Assembly: GCA_028872955.1 (NCBI GenBank)
Contig: JAGWNX010000017.1
Span: 1 to 52,561 of the forward strand
Source: Acidobacteriota bacterium
Lineage (GTDB): Bacteria > Acidobacteriota > Terriglobia > Terriglobales > Acidobacteriaceae
Direction of reading: 5' to 3'
DNA: 52,561 nt
This document shows, in pieces, positions 1 to 8,835 of the stretch (within the stretch, counting starts at the first letter, position 1; each line of letters opens with the position of its first letter). The translations under genes and the position numbers were made by a program. The notes under the pieces were generated by a model that did no database searches, was not told the DNA's origin, and worked only from the letters and a program-made list of their open reading frames with translations.

Positions 1-207
1 GCCCACGTTCTTCAGCTCCTGCAACTCGCCCAGGGCAAACTTGATGCCGTACTGCTTCTCGATGGCGACCACTAGGTTGATGTGGGCCAGGGAGTCCCAG
101 TCGTCGACGTTGCTCGCATTGCTGGCCGCGGTCAGCACCAGCTCCGGCTGATCCAATACGTCGCGGAAGATGGGCTGCAGCTCTCCGATAATCGTTGCGC
201 TATCCAT
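1..207 (-). CDS. Acyl carrier protein, 3' end off window
   Basis: Sixty-nine codons are visible, starting at the ATG at 207, and the reading frame is still open at the window edge. The protein carries the DWDSLAHINLV segment, in which the Ser of DSL is the expected attachment site for 4'-phosphopantetheine in acyl carrier proteins. The surrounding pattern (about 40 residues before the DSL and an acidic helix after it) fits that family. It overlaps the end of the upstream FkbH gene by 8 bases (GGATAG/ATGGATAG), so translation is probably coupled. FkbH proteins load glyceryl units onto such carriers, so this ACP is the likely partner. It is a dedicated ACP and not the fatty-acid AcpP, judging from its neighbour. 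The full length cannot be seen. Confidence 0.85.
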   Translation of the reverse strand, partial: MDSATIIGELQPIFRDVLDQPELVLTAASNASNVDDWDSLAHINLVVAIEKQYGIKFALGELQELKNVG

Positions 208-1984
208 GATTCTCCTCAGTGATGCGAATATGTCTGTTCTGCGGTTGATAGGTGGTCAGGTCCAGGGTCCAGGAGCTGCGCTCTGCCGTGGACTCCAGCG
301 GCGAAAAGCCGAGGTCCTGCAGCAGGCTGGCCACCAGGCCATTCTTGGCTGTGGGCAGGTAGTGGCCCAGCAGGCGTTGCGCGCCGGTCGCGCGGGCGCG
401 AGCTGCCAGGGCATCCAGCATGGCGTGCTCCATGGTGCGCTTCAACACGCGGCAACTCATCAGCCACAGGTCAATCTCTACCGTCTCGGCGTCAAGCCGA
501 TGCGCAAGGATGACCGAGATCAGCCCATTGTCGCCAAAGCTGTCTGTCAGTCTGCCGTAGAGGGTAATGTGCTGCGGGCTGCCGGCCGCCTGTTCCACCT
601 CGCTGTAGGTGTAGCGGCGCGTGGTCAGGTTGAACTGGTTGGTCTTGTTGATGAGTTGTGTGATGCGCTCCAGGTAGAGCGGATGAAACGGCGCAATCTC
701 TGCCGTCATCGCGAGCGAGTCCAGATACTCCGCGTATGAGGCGAATCGCGACACGGCGGACTCGCGCTGCGCGTTGGCCGCGTAGGTTCCGGCGCGGGCC
801 ATGTCCTCTGCGGACAGGGAGATGGTCTCAAAGTATCGATGCTGGTTCAGGATCGCAGGGTACAGCGCCACCTCCGCACCGACCTCGGGCACCGCGACCA
901 TCGGCAGTTGCGCTGCTACGATGGCGCGCTCCGCTGGATTGTCATCCACGAAGACAAAGCTGTCGAGACCCAGGTTCAGCTCCGCGGCGATGGCGCGGAT
1001 GTTCTCGTGCTTTGGCTCCCAGTTGGCTTTGAAGGCAGCGAAGTGCTCCAGCCGCAGGACGGAGTCCGGGTGCGAGAATCCGGAGCGGGCGATCGCGTCG
1101 TCGTTCTTGGAGCAGACGGCCAGCACCACCCCACGCTCGCGCAGCGCCAGGCAGTAGCGTTGGAACGCCGTGTGTGCCTCGGCCAACGCCGTCTCCGTGC
1201 CCAGCTGCAGGCCATTCAAACCGTCATCGCCGATGACGCCACCCCACAGCGTATTGTCCAGGTCGAGGATCAGACACTTGCGGCTGCGGCCGCGCATGGC
1301 GTCGATCATGGCGGCGAGCGAGCGCGCAATGGCCAGGCTGCCCTCAGGGGTGGTGACAATCTTGTAGCTGAACCAGCGGCCGGGGTCGTACCAGTGACGC
1401 AGACCCACGGTGGAGGCGATGCTGTGCAGATCCTGCACCAGCAGCCGGGGATCGGCGCGCGCGGCCTCAGCAAAGCGCAGATTCAGCTGGTGAATAAACT
1501 GCGTATGTCCGCCCGCCGCCACTGCGTCGTAGTTGCCCAGCAGCGCATACTGGGGCGGATCAAAGTTGTTCTGCACAATCTGGCAGCCCACGCTGGCTTG
1601 CAGGCCCTCCCAGATGGCCTGGAAGCGCTCCAGCTCGGCATGCACCATGGACTCAGTCTGCTGCGGCGTGGCAGAGGCCGGTGGCAGATGCTGCAGATTG
1701 TGGGCGTGCGTGTGCAGGTACACCAGCTCCGGCTGAAAGGCCTGCAAGGCCGAGGGGTCCAGCACGGCGTCTTCGTAGTAGCGGTTGTACTCCGACTGGT
1801 AGATCTGCGGGGCAAAGCCGCGGCTCAGCAGCATCAGCTCCAGCAGTGCAGCCAATTCATTGGTGGTGGATCCGCCCAGAATCGCAAGGCGCAGAGGCTG
1901 CAATCCGGGGGTGGCAAGCAACTCGCGGCGCAGACGCTTGTGCGTGCGCAGCAACTGGTCGGCTGAGGTCGCGGCAAGGTCCAT
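200..1984 (-). CDS. FkbH-like HAD-IIIC family protein (glyceryl-ACP loading type)
   Basis: The 594-residue protein has three parts. Residues ~30-200 form an SGNH-like N-terminal region with LAILGGSTTNEL. A HAD domain follows with motif I DLDNTLWGG at ~241-249 and VFVDDNPAER at ~345-355. A C-terminal region of acetyltransferase-like pattern contains LTDSFGDNGLIS and DLWLMSCRVLKRTMEHA. This is the architecture of full-length FkbH proteins, which dephosphorylate 1,3-bisphosphoglycerate and move the glyceryl group to an acyl carrier protein. The ACP gene follows with an 8-base overlap, supporting that role. In other genomes such modules feed polyketide synthesis, surface polysaccharide decoration or unusual lipids; the product here cannot be told because the cluster leaves the window. 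The start ATG at 1984 faces queG divergently across 114 bases. Confidence 0.88.
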   Translation of the reverse strand: MDLAATSADQLLRTHKRLRRELLATPGLQPLRLAILGGSTTNELAALLELMLLSRGFAPQIYQSEYNRYYEDAVLDPSALQAFQPELVYLHTHAHNLQHLPPASATPQQTESMVHAELERFQAIWEGLQASVGCQIVQNNFDPPQYALLGNYDAVAAGGHTQFIHQLNLRFAEAARADPRLLVQDLHSIASTVGLRHWYDPGRWFSYKIVTTPEGSLAIARSLAAMIDAMRGRSRKCLILDLDNTLWGGVIGDDGLNGLQLGTETALAEAHTAFQRYCLALRERGVVLAVCSKNDDAIARSGFSHPDSVLRLEHFAAFKANWEPKHENIRAIAAELNLGLDSFVFVDDNPAERAIVAAQLPMVAVPEVGAEVALYPAILNQHRYFETISLSAEDMARAGTYAANAQRESAVSRFASYAEYLDSLAMTAEIAPFHPLYLERITQLINKTNQFNLTTRRYTYSEVEQAAGSPQHITLYGRLTDSFGDNGLISVILAHRLDAETVEIDLWLMSCRVLKRTMEHAMLDALAARARATGAQRLLGHYLPTAKNGLVASLLQDLGFSPLESTAERSSWTLDLTTYQPQNRHIRITEENHG

Positions 1985-2098
1985 GGGGAGTAGGTGCGGT
2001 CGACTGCAACCGCATCAAAATGATGCTAGCACACAGCTTATTGCCCCCAACGGAGCCGGGCACAGGGCAGAATACAGACAGGGAACAGGTGGCCGCAG

Positions 2099-3244
2099 AT
2101 GCAGCAGCACTACGCAAAGCAGGAGGGAGAGAGCATCACGTGGGATGCAGAGTCCGTTGCCTGGCTTGAAGGTCTAGCCGCAGCCAGCGGCTTTGACGCC
2201 GCAGGCGTGGCCGCATTGGCGGACGATGCTGCCGAGCAGCAGCAGGCCGAGCGCTACACCGCCTGGGTGGAAGCAGGACGCGCCGGCGAGATGGAGTATC
2301 TCAAACGCCGCGACGAGCAGGGTGTGCTGATCCGTAGCGCCGTGCGCCGTGCGTTTCCCTGGGCGCGCAGTGTGGTGGTGTGCGCGCGCAACTACAACGC
2401 CGGTGGTCCGCACTCGATCCAGCCAGCACCACACGGTACGGGCTGGATCGCACGCTACGCCTGGAGCGGGCGGCAACAGAGCGATGGCAGCCTGGGTCCG
2501 ACCGACTACCACGAGGAGCTGCTGGGCGCGATGGCCAGCGTACAGAGCGCCCTGCAGCAGCGGTTCGGCGCCGCGATGCGTTGCTACGTCGACACCGGCC
2601 CGCTGGTCGAGCGGGCGATGGCCGTCAAGGCGGGCCTGGGCTGGACGGGCAAGAACACCTGTCTGCTGCATCCCAAACTGGGCTCCTGGTTGCTGCTCGC
2701 AGTCCTCGTTACCGATATTCCCATGCCGGTTGAGGTAGCTCCGCTGCCTGATCGCTGCGGTAGCTGCACGCGTTGCCTTGATGCCTGCCCGACAGGCGCG
2801 CTGGTGGCACCCCGCGAGATGGATGCCTCCCGCTGCATCGCCTACCTGACTATTGAAAAGAAGGGAAGCATTGCTGAGGAGCTGCGCGCGGGCATGGGCC
2901 GGCAGGTCTTTGGCTGCGACATCTGCCAGGAGGTCTGCCCTTGGAATCGCAAGGCCCCGGTGGTGCAGCGACAGGGAAGCTACGCCCGGCCGGAGCTGGT
3001 GAACCCCGCGCTGGAGTGGCTGGCCGGGATGGATGCGCCCGCCTTTCGCCGCTGGTTTCGCGGCTCTCCGCTGGAGCGCACGCGCCGCAGTCGATTGCTG
3101 CGCAACGTGGCCATCGCCATGGGCAACAGCGGACTGCCGCAGTACACCGCGCAACTGCAGGCGTGGGCCGCTGGCCAGGACCCGGTGCTGGCCGAGGCCG
3201 CTGCCTGGGCCCTGGCCCGGCTGCCAGCGACTGCGACCCCGTAG
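2099..3244 (+). CDS. queG: Epoxyqueuosine reductase QueG
   Basis: This is the cobalamin- and iron-sulfur-dependent enzyme for the last step of queuosine synthesis in tRNA, reducing epoxyqueuosine to queuosine in the cytoplasm. The 381-residue protein shows the family signature YVDTGPLVERAMAVKAGLGW (catalytic Asp ~165). It is followed by two 4Fe-4S motifs: CGSCTRCLDACP (Cys 220, 223, 226, 230) and CDICQEVCP (Cys 273, 276, 280), with an extra Cys at ~246. The C-terminal ~70 residues resemble the HEAT-like tail found in many members. The ATG at 2099 gives a length near the family norm; no strong Shine-Dalgarno is visible, so the start is moderately certain. It is the first gene of a plus-strand run, divergent from fkbH. 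Confidence 0.95.
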   Translation: MQQHYAKQEGESITWDAESVAWLEGLAAASGFDAAGVAALADDAAEQQQAERYTAWVEAGRAGEMEYLKRRDEQGVLIRSAVRRAFPWARSVVVCARNYNAGGPHSIQPAPHGTGWIARYAWSGRQQSDGSLGPTDYHEELLGAMASVQSALQQRFGAAMRCYVDTGPLVERAMAVKAGLGWTGKNTCLLHPKLGSWLLLAVLVTDIPMPVEVAPLPDRCGSCTRCLDACPTGALVAPREMDASRCIAYLTIEKKGSIAEELRAGMGRQVFGCDICQEVCPWNRKAPVVQRQGSYARPELVNPALEWLAGMDAPAFRRWFRGSPLERTRRSRLLRNVAIAMGNSGLPQYTAQLQAWAAGQDPVLAEAAAWALARLPATATP

Positions 3245-3419
3245 CGACCACGGGCTGCTAGCATCAGAGGAGATCGTCGTAGCCAGCGGCAAGGAGCGCG
3301 TTGGCTGGCGCCGAGGCCCCAGGTGTGCGGCAAGTGTGCGGGGTGAAGTGCACCTCCGAGGCTCCTGTGCGGTGGCCGTCGGTTGCAGGTCCGGACGACC
3401 CGAAGGCAGAAAGGCAGCG

Positions 3420-4367
3420 ATGTTGCACCTTACCCCTGACGCGAATCTACCCCAGAGCGAAGAGAGCGAGTCCCCGCGGCCGCTGGCCGAGCTGCCTGCG
3501 GTGTCGGATGGCAGTGTGGGCGGCCAGATGCGTGCGCTGCTCGCCTACATGATGCAGACCGAGGTGCATACCTACGCGTTCAGCGTGGCGGCCAACGCCA
3601 TCCTCTCGCTGTTCCCGTTCATTGTGTTGCTGCTTACCCTGTGTCGCAGGCTGCTGCACTCCTCGGCGATGGAGGGCGTAGTGGCGGAGATGATGCGCAG
3701 CTTTCTGCCCATCGGGCAGGACTTCGTGATGCGCAACATGCAGTTGCTGGCGCATCCGCATAAGAGCACCCAGCTGCTCTCGCTGGTGATGCTGCTCATC
3801 AGCTCCTCGGGTGTCTTTCTGCCTCTGGAGGTTGCTCTGAACGCGGTGTGGGGCGTGCCGAAGAATCGTACCTACCTGCGCAACCAGATCGTGTCGCTGG
3901 GCCTGGCCTTTGCCGTGGGTGGGTTGGCAATGGCCTCGGTCGCCCTGACGGCGGTGCAGCAGTCCCTGCTCACGCTGCTCTTCTTTGGGCACACCAGTGG
4001 TCTGGTCTTTGCCTTTTTCTCGCACTTCGCCATGCGTTTCTTTGCCGGCCTATCCAGCATCTCGCTGTTCTTTCTCATCTACTGGGTTTTGCCCCATCGT
4101 AGAATTCCGGCGCTTGCCGTGCTGCCAACGGCGATCTTTGTCGGTATCTTGTGGGAGGCGGCGAAATATCTGTATATGCTGGTGCTGCCCCTGCTGGATC
4201 TGCAGTCAGTCTATGGACCGTTCTACATCTCCATTGGCCTGATGATGTGGGCGTTTGTCTCTGGCCTGCTGCTGCTTGCCGGGGCGCACGTCTCTGCCAC
4301 GCGCTACACGCTGCGACTGGCGAGGGCAGCAGAGGCGTCCGACGCAGTGGCAGGGCAGGCTCGGTAA
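3420..4367 (+). CDS. YihY/virulence factor BrkB family membrane protein
   Basis: A 315-residue integral membrane protein. After a ~40-residue acidic, proline-containing N-terminal tail there are about six hydrophobic segments, with the family landmarks TYAFSVAANAILSLFPF near residue 55, SSGVFLPLEVALNAVWGV near 130, and LYMLVLPLLDLQSVYGPFY followed by LMMWAFVSGLLLLAGA near the C-terminus. The family is often mislabelled ribonuclease BN; its true activity is unknown and transporter or envelope roles have been proposed. The reading frame stays open far upstream, overlapping queG, but the ATG at 3420 follows AGAAAGGCAGCG and starts where homologues begin. The RsbU-type phosphatase gene begins 18 bases after the stop, so the two are probably co-transcribed. 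Confidence 0.85.
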   Translation: MLHLTPDANLPQSEESESPRPLAELPAVSDGSVGGQMRALLAYMMQTEVHTYAFSVAANAILSLFPFIVLLLTLCRRLLHSSAMEGVVAEMMRSFLPIGQDFVMRNMQLLAHPHKSTQLLSLVMLLISSSGVFLPLEVALNAVWGVPKNRTYLRNQIVSLGLAFAVGGLAMASVALTAVQQSLLTLLFFGHTSGLVFAFFSHFAMRFFAGLSSISLFFLIYWVLPHRRIPALAVLPTAIFVGILWEAAKYLYMLVLPLLDLQSVYGPFYISIGLMMWAFVSGLLLLAGAHVSATRYTLRLARAAEASDAVAGQAR

Positions 4368-4385
4368 AGGGGCGGGCAACTGGGA

Positions 4386-6566
4386 ATGGTTACCTGGCAG
4401 GACAAACTGCGACAGCTGCGTATGCCTACCGGCCTGGCCGGTGGTGTGCTGTGGCTCAGCCTGTGGAGCGCCTTGCTCTGGGGCCTCAAACGCGTGCCTG
4501 GTCCGTTGGGCGGCTTCAGCAGCGTGCTGCTGGTATTTGCCGTGGTGGCTCTGGCGGGCATGCTCTGCGGCCTGGCCATTCAGCTGGTGCGCCGTCATAT
4601 GCTTTGGAGTCTGCGCAACAAACTGGTGGTGACCTATCTGCTGATTGGTGCTGCGCCCGTCGTGCTGGTGGTCACCCTCGTGCTCATCTCGGCCTATATC
4701 GCGGCCGGGCAGTTTGCCATTCACCTGGTGGATTCACGTCTGCATGCCGAGCTGGCGCAGATGGATGCGGAGAATCTGCATCGCACCGGCCTGGGCATTG
4801 CGCTGATCGAGAACCGGCTGCCGCCCCGCATCGTAGACTCGCGCGACAACGCCGCCAACACTGCCGGCGCGGATGAACAGCGCCTGAAGCTGCCACACCG
4901 CATGCAGGCCTTCGTCAACGGCGTGCCTGCGGACATGCGCGACTTCAACCCGCCGGGCGGCAAGACCCCCTTCGGCCTGCCGCCCTGGGCGATGCGTCTG
5001 CCCCAGGGCGACTTCGATGGCCTGGTCTTCGATCACGGCGATCTGTTCCTGGTGACCATACAGCAGCGCAGGCTCAACGACGGTCGAACGTTCACCCTGA
5101 TGACCAGCCTGCAGGTGGATACCCAGCTGATGAACCTGGTTGCGGATGGCCTGGGCTCGGCCGGGGTGCTGCCGGTTACGGCGAGCACGGCCAGCGGGAA
5201 GCAACAGAGTCAGCTGCAGAGCGGATCAGTAGCCGAGAAGCCCAAGCCCATGACCGCCGCGGAGGCGCGTCGCAGCTTTGTGCGCGGTGGTGTCGAGCCC
5301 CGCGCCGTCAACCTGGCAGACCTGCGCGTCTCGTTTGTCTCCACCACTACCATCACGAACTGGGACACCGGCCAGCCGGATAACGTGCTGATTGAGGTGA
5401 ACTCGCGCCCCTCGTTGCTCTACCGGCAACTCTTCGGCGCCTCGCTGGGCGGCGTCATTACGGACACGATTCGAACTGGCCTGGTAGTGCTCTGCATCGT
5501 CTTTGCGCTTATCGAGGCCGTTGCCTTGTGGATGGCGATTCGCGTCAGCCGCTCGATCACCGCGTCCGTCGCGGACCTCTACGCTGCCACGCAGCAGATC
5601 GATCACGGGGACTTTACCTATCGCATCGGTGTAACGCGCAACGACCAGCTAGCCGAGCTGAGCCGCTCCTTCAATCGGATGACAGGCTCGCTGCAACGGC
5701 TGATGCTGGAGCAGAAGGAGAAGGAACGGCTGCAGAGCGAGTTGGCGATTGCGCAGGAGGTGCAGGCGAATCTGTTTCCGCGTCTGGCGCACAACCTGCC
5801 CCGGCTGGATCTGCACGGCGTCTGTCGGCCTGCGCGCACGGTAAGCGGCGACTACTACGACTTCCTCGTCTTCCACGAAGAGGCTCACGACGGCAGGCCC
5901 AGCCGCAGCGAGACCGGAGTCGGAATCGCACTGGGCGACATCAGCGGCAAGGGCATCTCTGCCGCGCTGCTGATGGCCACGTTGCACTCTGCCGTGCGCG
6001 CCTACCGCTTTGCCAGCGAGGAACTGGTCTATAGCGAGTCCATGCTGGCCGGGCTGGGCAATGGCCGCACCACCTACGGGCCGGAGTGCGACACACTCTT
6101 TGAGTCGCCGGGCCGCATTCTGGCGCTGCTGAATCGCCACTTGTACCGCAGCACGCAGCCGGAGAAGTACGCCACGCTCTTTCTGGGGCACTATGATGCG
6201 GCGAGCGCCGTGCTGACCTACTCCAACGCCGGGCAGCTGCCACCCCTGCTGCTGAGCCTGGATGGCACGGTACGTCGGCTGGAGTGCGGAGGCACCGTGG
6301 TAGGGCTGATGGACGGCATGATGTACGACGAGGGGCACGTCGAGCTGCGCCCCGGCGACATCCTGATCGCCTACTCCGATGGCGTGACCGAGCCGGAGAA
6401 TGACTTTGGCGAGTTTGGCGAGGAGCGCCTGCTGGAGGTAGTTCGCCGCTTCCAGGACCAGCCGCTGGAGGTCATCTCAGCCCAGGTGATGCTCGCGCTT
6501 GATCACTGGATCGGCGCGGCCGAGCAGCCGGACGACATCACTCTGGTGCTGGCGCGTCAACTGTAG
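4386..6566 (+). CDS. Membrane HAMP-domain PP2C/SpoIIE-type serine phosphatase (RsbU-like)
   Basis: A 726-residue signalling protein. Three hydrophobic stretches lie in residues ~15-110. An extracytoplasmic region of about 240 residues follows, then a further membrane segment near 365-390, a HAMP linker (~385-440), a short coiled segment (EQKEKERLQSELAIAQEVQ) and a C-terminal SpoIIE phosphatase domain. Metal-binding motifs are visible: SGDYYDF (~488), GDISGKGISAALLMA (~517), SNAGQLPPL, and PDDITLVLARQ at the end. Proteins of this class dephosphorylate anti-anti-sigma factors (STAS) in response to an external signal. No anti-sigma or STAS gene is adjacent, so the partner is unknown. The stop codon abuts the stop of the convergent lipoprotein gene with no gap. 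Confidence 0.9.
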   Translation: MVTWQDKLRQLRMPTGLAGGVLWLSLWSALLWGLKRVPGPLGGFSSVLLVFAVVALAGMLCGLAIQLVRRHMLWSLRNKLVVTYLLIGAAPVVLVVTLVLISAYIAAGQFAIHLVDSRLHAELAQMDAENLHRTGLGIALIENRLPPRIVDSRDNAANTAGADEQRLKLPHRMQAFVNGVPADMRDFNPPGGKTPFGLPPWAMRLPQGDFDGLVFDHGDLFLVTIQQRRLNDGRTFTLMTSLQVDTQLMNLVADGLGSAGVLPVTASTASGKQQSQLQSGSVAEKPKPMTAAEARRSFVRGGVEPRAVNLADLRVSFVSTTTITNWDTGQPDNVLIEVNSRPSLLYRQLFGASLGGVITDTIRTGLVVLCIVFALIEAVALWMAIRVSRSITASVADLYAATQQIDHGDFTYRIGVTRNDQLAELSRSFNRMTGSLQRLMLEQKEKERLQSELAIAQEVQANLFPRLAHNLPRLDLHGVCRPARTVSGDYYDFLVFHEEAHDGRPSRSETGVGIALGDISGKGISAALLMATLHSAVRAYRFASEELVYSESMLAGLGNGRTTYGPECDTLFESPGRILALLNRHLYRSTQPEKYATLFLGHYDAASAVLTYSNAGQLPPLLLSLDGTVRRLECGGTVVGLMDGMMYDEGHVELRPGDILIAYSDGVTEPENDFGEFGEERLLEVVRRFQDQPLEVISAQVMLALDHWIGAAEQPDDITLVLARQL

Positions 6567-7766
6567 TCAGCGGCCAGACATCGCCTTCACCGCGATGGCA
6601 TTGGGAGAACCGCCGGCAGGCAACAGCGTGAACAGTGCCGGGCCGGGGTTGCCCTGCGTGCGGATGACACTCACGTCGCCCGAGTGGGCATCCGCGACCA
6701 GCAGCAGGTGCTGATCTGCCGAGAAGGCCAGCGCGTCTGGCGCAGAGCCGGTGTGCAGGCTGGCCACCAGGCGCCCGTCGTCGATACTCCACAGGCCGAG
6801 CGTATCGGCTCCAAAGTTGGAGAGGTACAACGAGCTATTGTCCTCGGCCACAATCCCTTGCACCGGCTTGCTGGCGATGGTGTACGTGCTGCTGACCTCG
6901 TTGGTCCAGGTCGAGAGCTCAGAGACGCTATCGGAGCCGAAGTTGGAGACGAAGATCTCTCCGCTATCCGGCTTCAGTGCCAGGTGGATCGGCGTCTGGC
7001 CGACGTCGAGCAGCGCCAGCAGGTGATCGTTGGCCTGGGTTGCGTCCTGTCGCAGCGCCCAGGAGCCCGGTGCTGCGGCCAGGCTGATCGCCATCACCTG
7101 GTGGCCGCCGGAGCAGGCTACGAATGCCTTGGATGAGTCCTTCAGGATGACTGCATGCGTGGCTCCGGGGCAGCCGGAGTAGACCGAGCGCAGCGCGAGC
7201 ACCGGGCCCGGGGCGTCAGGCGCAGCCACCGCAAAGATGGAGACACTGCCACTTCCGCGATTGGTCACGACCAGCGAACGCATGTCCGGGGCAAGGACGG
7301 CCAGGCCGGGCTGCTCACCGGTGCCGGCGACCGCGATCTCGCGCCGCTTGTCCAGGTCAAGGACGCTCACGTTGTTGGAGCCGGAGTTGGCGACGTAGGC
7401 GCGATGGCCCGTCGGCTCCACGGCGATGAAGTACGGCTGGCGATGCACAGGGATGGTGGCAACCACCTGATTGCGGTCGGTGTCGATCACGGAGACAGTG
7501 CCGCTGCCGGTGTTGACCGCGTACACCTCATCGCGCACCGGGTTGGCAGCGATGCCCGTGGGGCTGTTGCCCACCGCCAGGGTGCGGTCGGCACGCAGGT
7601 ACACCAGGTCGAGCACGCTCACGGTATTCGAGGTGCCGTTGGTCACATACGCGAACTCACGGTACCCGGCGGGCACATCCGGGAAGCGGTTGCGGTGGCA
7701 GCCCGCAGTCAGGGCGAGCAGGGCCGCAGAGGTTGCGGCAAAGAGCGTACGGCGGCATCGGGTCAC
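6567..7766 (-). CDS. YncE-like beta-propeller lipoprotein
   Basis: About 399 residues from the preferred GTG start at 7766. The N-terminus reads VTRCRRTLFAATSAALLALTAGC: a basic start, a hydrophobic stretch and an imperfect lipobox (Thr at -3) before Cys, so a lipoprotein exported through Sec is likely. The rest consists of repeated blades of the pattern AYVTNGTSNTVSVLD, VYAVNTGSGTVSVID, AYVANSGSNNVSVLD, IFVSNFGSDSVSEL and LYLSNFGADTLGLW. This is typical of seven-bladed YVTN/YncE propellers, which act as extracytoplasmic binding or scaffold proteins. The frame remains open to 7910 and an ATG lies at 7841, but that would place 25 extra residues before the signal peptide. It sits 85 bases behind ccmD on the same strand and might be co-transcribed; a role in cytochrome maturation is not implied by its sequence. 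Confidence 0.8.
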   Translation of the reverse strand: MTRCRRTLFAATSAALLALTAGCHRNRFPDVPAGYREFAYVTNGTSNTVSVLDLVYLRADRTLAVGNSPTGIAANPVRDEVYAVNTGSGTVSVIDTDRNQVVATIPVHRQPYFIAVEPTGHRAYVANSGSNNVSVLDLDKRREIAVAGTGEQPGLAVLAPDMRSLVVTNRGSGSVSIFAVAAPDAPGPVLALRSVYSGCPGATHAVILKDSSKAFVACSGGHQVMAISLAAAPGSWALRQDATQANDHLLALLDVGQTPIHLALKPDSGEIFVSNFGSDSVSELSTWTNEVSSTYTIASKPVQGIVAEDNSSLYLSNFGADTLGLWSIDDGRLVASLHTGSAPDALAFSADQHLLLVADAHSGDVSVIRTQGNPGPALFTLLPAGGSPNAIAVKAMSGR

Positions 7767-7851
7767 GGTTGCGAGTCTACTGGGCTCTGCCGCCGCGCGG
7801 CAAGCCGGGTTCAGGCGCGCATCGGCGCTGGGCATGGACATAGGCAGGCGG

Positions 7852-7995
7852 CTAGGGGCGTGGCGCGCCAGAGCGCAGCCAGCCAAGGACGATGCGGGCC
7901 AGAAAGCCAAACTGGATGAGGAAGACTACCGCGTAGGAGGCCAGCAGGTGACGGCTCTCCAGGGTGTCGAAGCTTAGAAACGAGTGCCAGGTCAT
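7852..7995 (-). CDS. ccmD: CcmD-like small membrane protein
   Basis: Forty-seven residues with one membrane span (ASYAVVFLIQFGFLARIVLGW) followed by a basic tail ending RSGAPRP. Its ATG overlaps the ccmC stop as ATGA (7992-7995), and position directly after ccmC is where ccmD is normally found. CcmD is a short single-span protein that helps release heme-loaded CcmE from the CcmABC transporter. Sequence conservation in CcmD is low, so the call rests on size, topology and position. A longer frame exists upstream, but it lies inside ccmC in another frame and is not credible. Confidence 0.75.
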   Translation of the reverse strand: MTWHSFLSFDTLESRHLLASYAVVFLIQFGFLARIVLGWLRSGAPRP

Positions 7996-8729
7996 TGCGA
8001 GATCTCCAGGGAAGCTTCGATCGCACGGAGCGCCTCGTCCTGCTCCGTCATCTGGTTGCGACGCTCCAGCAGGAAGCGCGCCGTGAGCAGGAACAGTCCC
8101 CACAGGGTCCAGGTGGCCAGATTCCAGAAGAAGGCCGGCAGCATGGACTTGTCCATGCCGGAGTCTGGTCCGCCGCCAAACACCGGAGCAGGGTGCTGCG
8201 TACGCCACCAGCGGATGGACATGTACACAATCGGCACATCAACAGCGGCAAAGACGGAGAGCACGGCCGCCAGGGTCTGCGTCTGGCCTGTGGCAGAGAA
8301 GCGCCGCAGCATGACGTAGGCGATATAGATGAGGCACAGGATCAGTTCGCTGGTCAGGCGCTCGTCCCACGTCCACCAGATGCCCCACGCAGCGCGCCCC
8401 CAGATGGACCCTGTGATGAGGCAGATGCTGGTGTACGCGATGGTGACCTCGGCCGATGCCAGCGCCAGCGCATCGCTGGTAAGCGCACGCAGCGGGTTCC
8501 GCGTTCGCCAGAACAGGAAGGCCAGCGAGGCGGCGAAGTTGACGTACGGAAACAGCAGGCTGAGCATCGCGATGGGGACGTGGTAGTAGAAGATGCGTCC
8601 TACATCGCCCTGGGCGGCGTCGGCCGGGGTCAGGAAGATAGCTTCGCGAAAGCCTTGCGCCATGACGGCGAGAGTCACCGCCAGCCAAAGTGCGCCAACG
8701 ATCCGGGTTGTACGAGAAAGCGGCTGCAT
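7992..8729 (-). CDS. ccmC: Heme exporter subunit CcmC
   Basis: A 245-residue protein with six hydrophobic segments and the tryptophan-rich heme-handling motif WGIWWTWDERLTSELIL at ~120, plus the conserved YYHVPIAM histidine near residue 50 and a second conserved His later in the chain. CcmC presents heme to CcmE at the outer face of the inner membrane during system I cytochrome c maturation. The ATG at 8729 is chosen over longer frames because GGAGGT sits 5 bases upstream. A 106-base gap separates it from ccmB upstream, larger than the other spacings in the cluster, so it may have its own promoter. It is coupled to ccmD by an ATGA overlap. Confidence 0.95.
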   Translation of the reverse strand: MQPLSRTTRIVGALWLAVTLAVMAQGFREAIFLTPADAAQGDVGRIFYYHVPIAMLSLLFPYVNFAASLAFLFWRTRNPLRALTSDALALASAEVTIAYTSICLITGSIWGRAAWGIWWTWDERLTSELILCLIYIAYVMLRRFSATGQTQTLAAVLSVFAAVDVPIVYMSIRWWRTQHPAPVFGGGPDSGMDKSMLPAFFWNLATWTLWGLFLLTARFLLERRNQMTEQDEALRAIEASLEISQ

Positions 8730-8835
8730 AGACACCTCCAGTTTACTGCAATGGACTTTCAGTCGGCGGCCAGGCCGCGATTCGGTTGCAAAACAGGACC
8801 ATCCGGGCAGGGAGGTGGAGCATCGCTGGGGACGC

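Noticed and set aside
839-1966. Plus-strand frame of 375 codons opposite fkbH
   Set aside because: It is a complement of the certain FkbH domains and has Gln/Arg/Ala bias typical of shadows.
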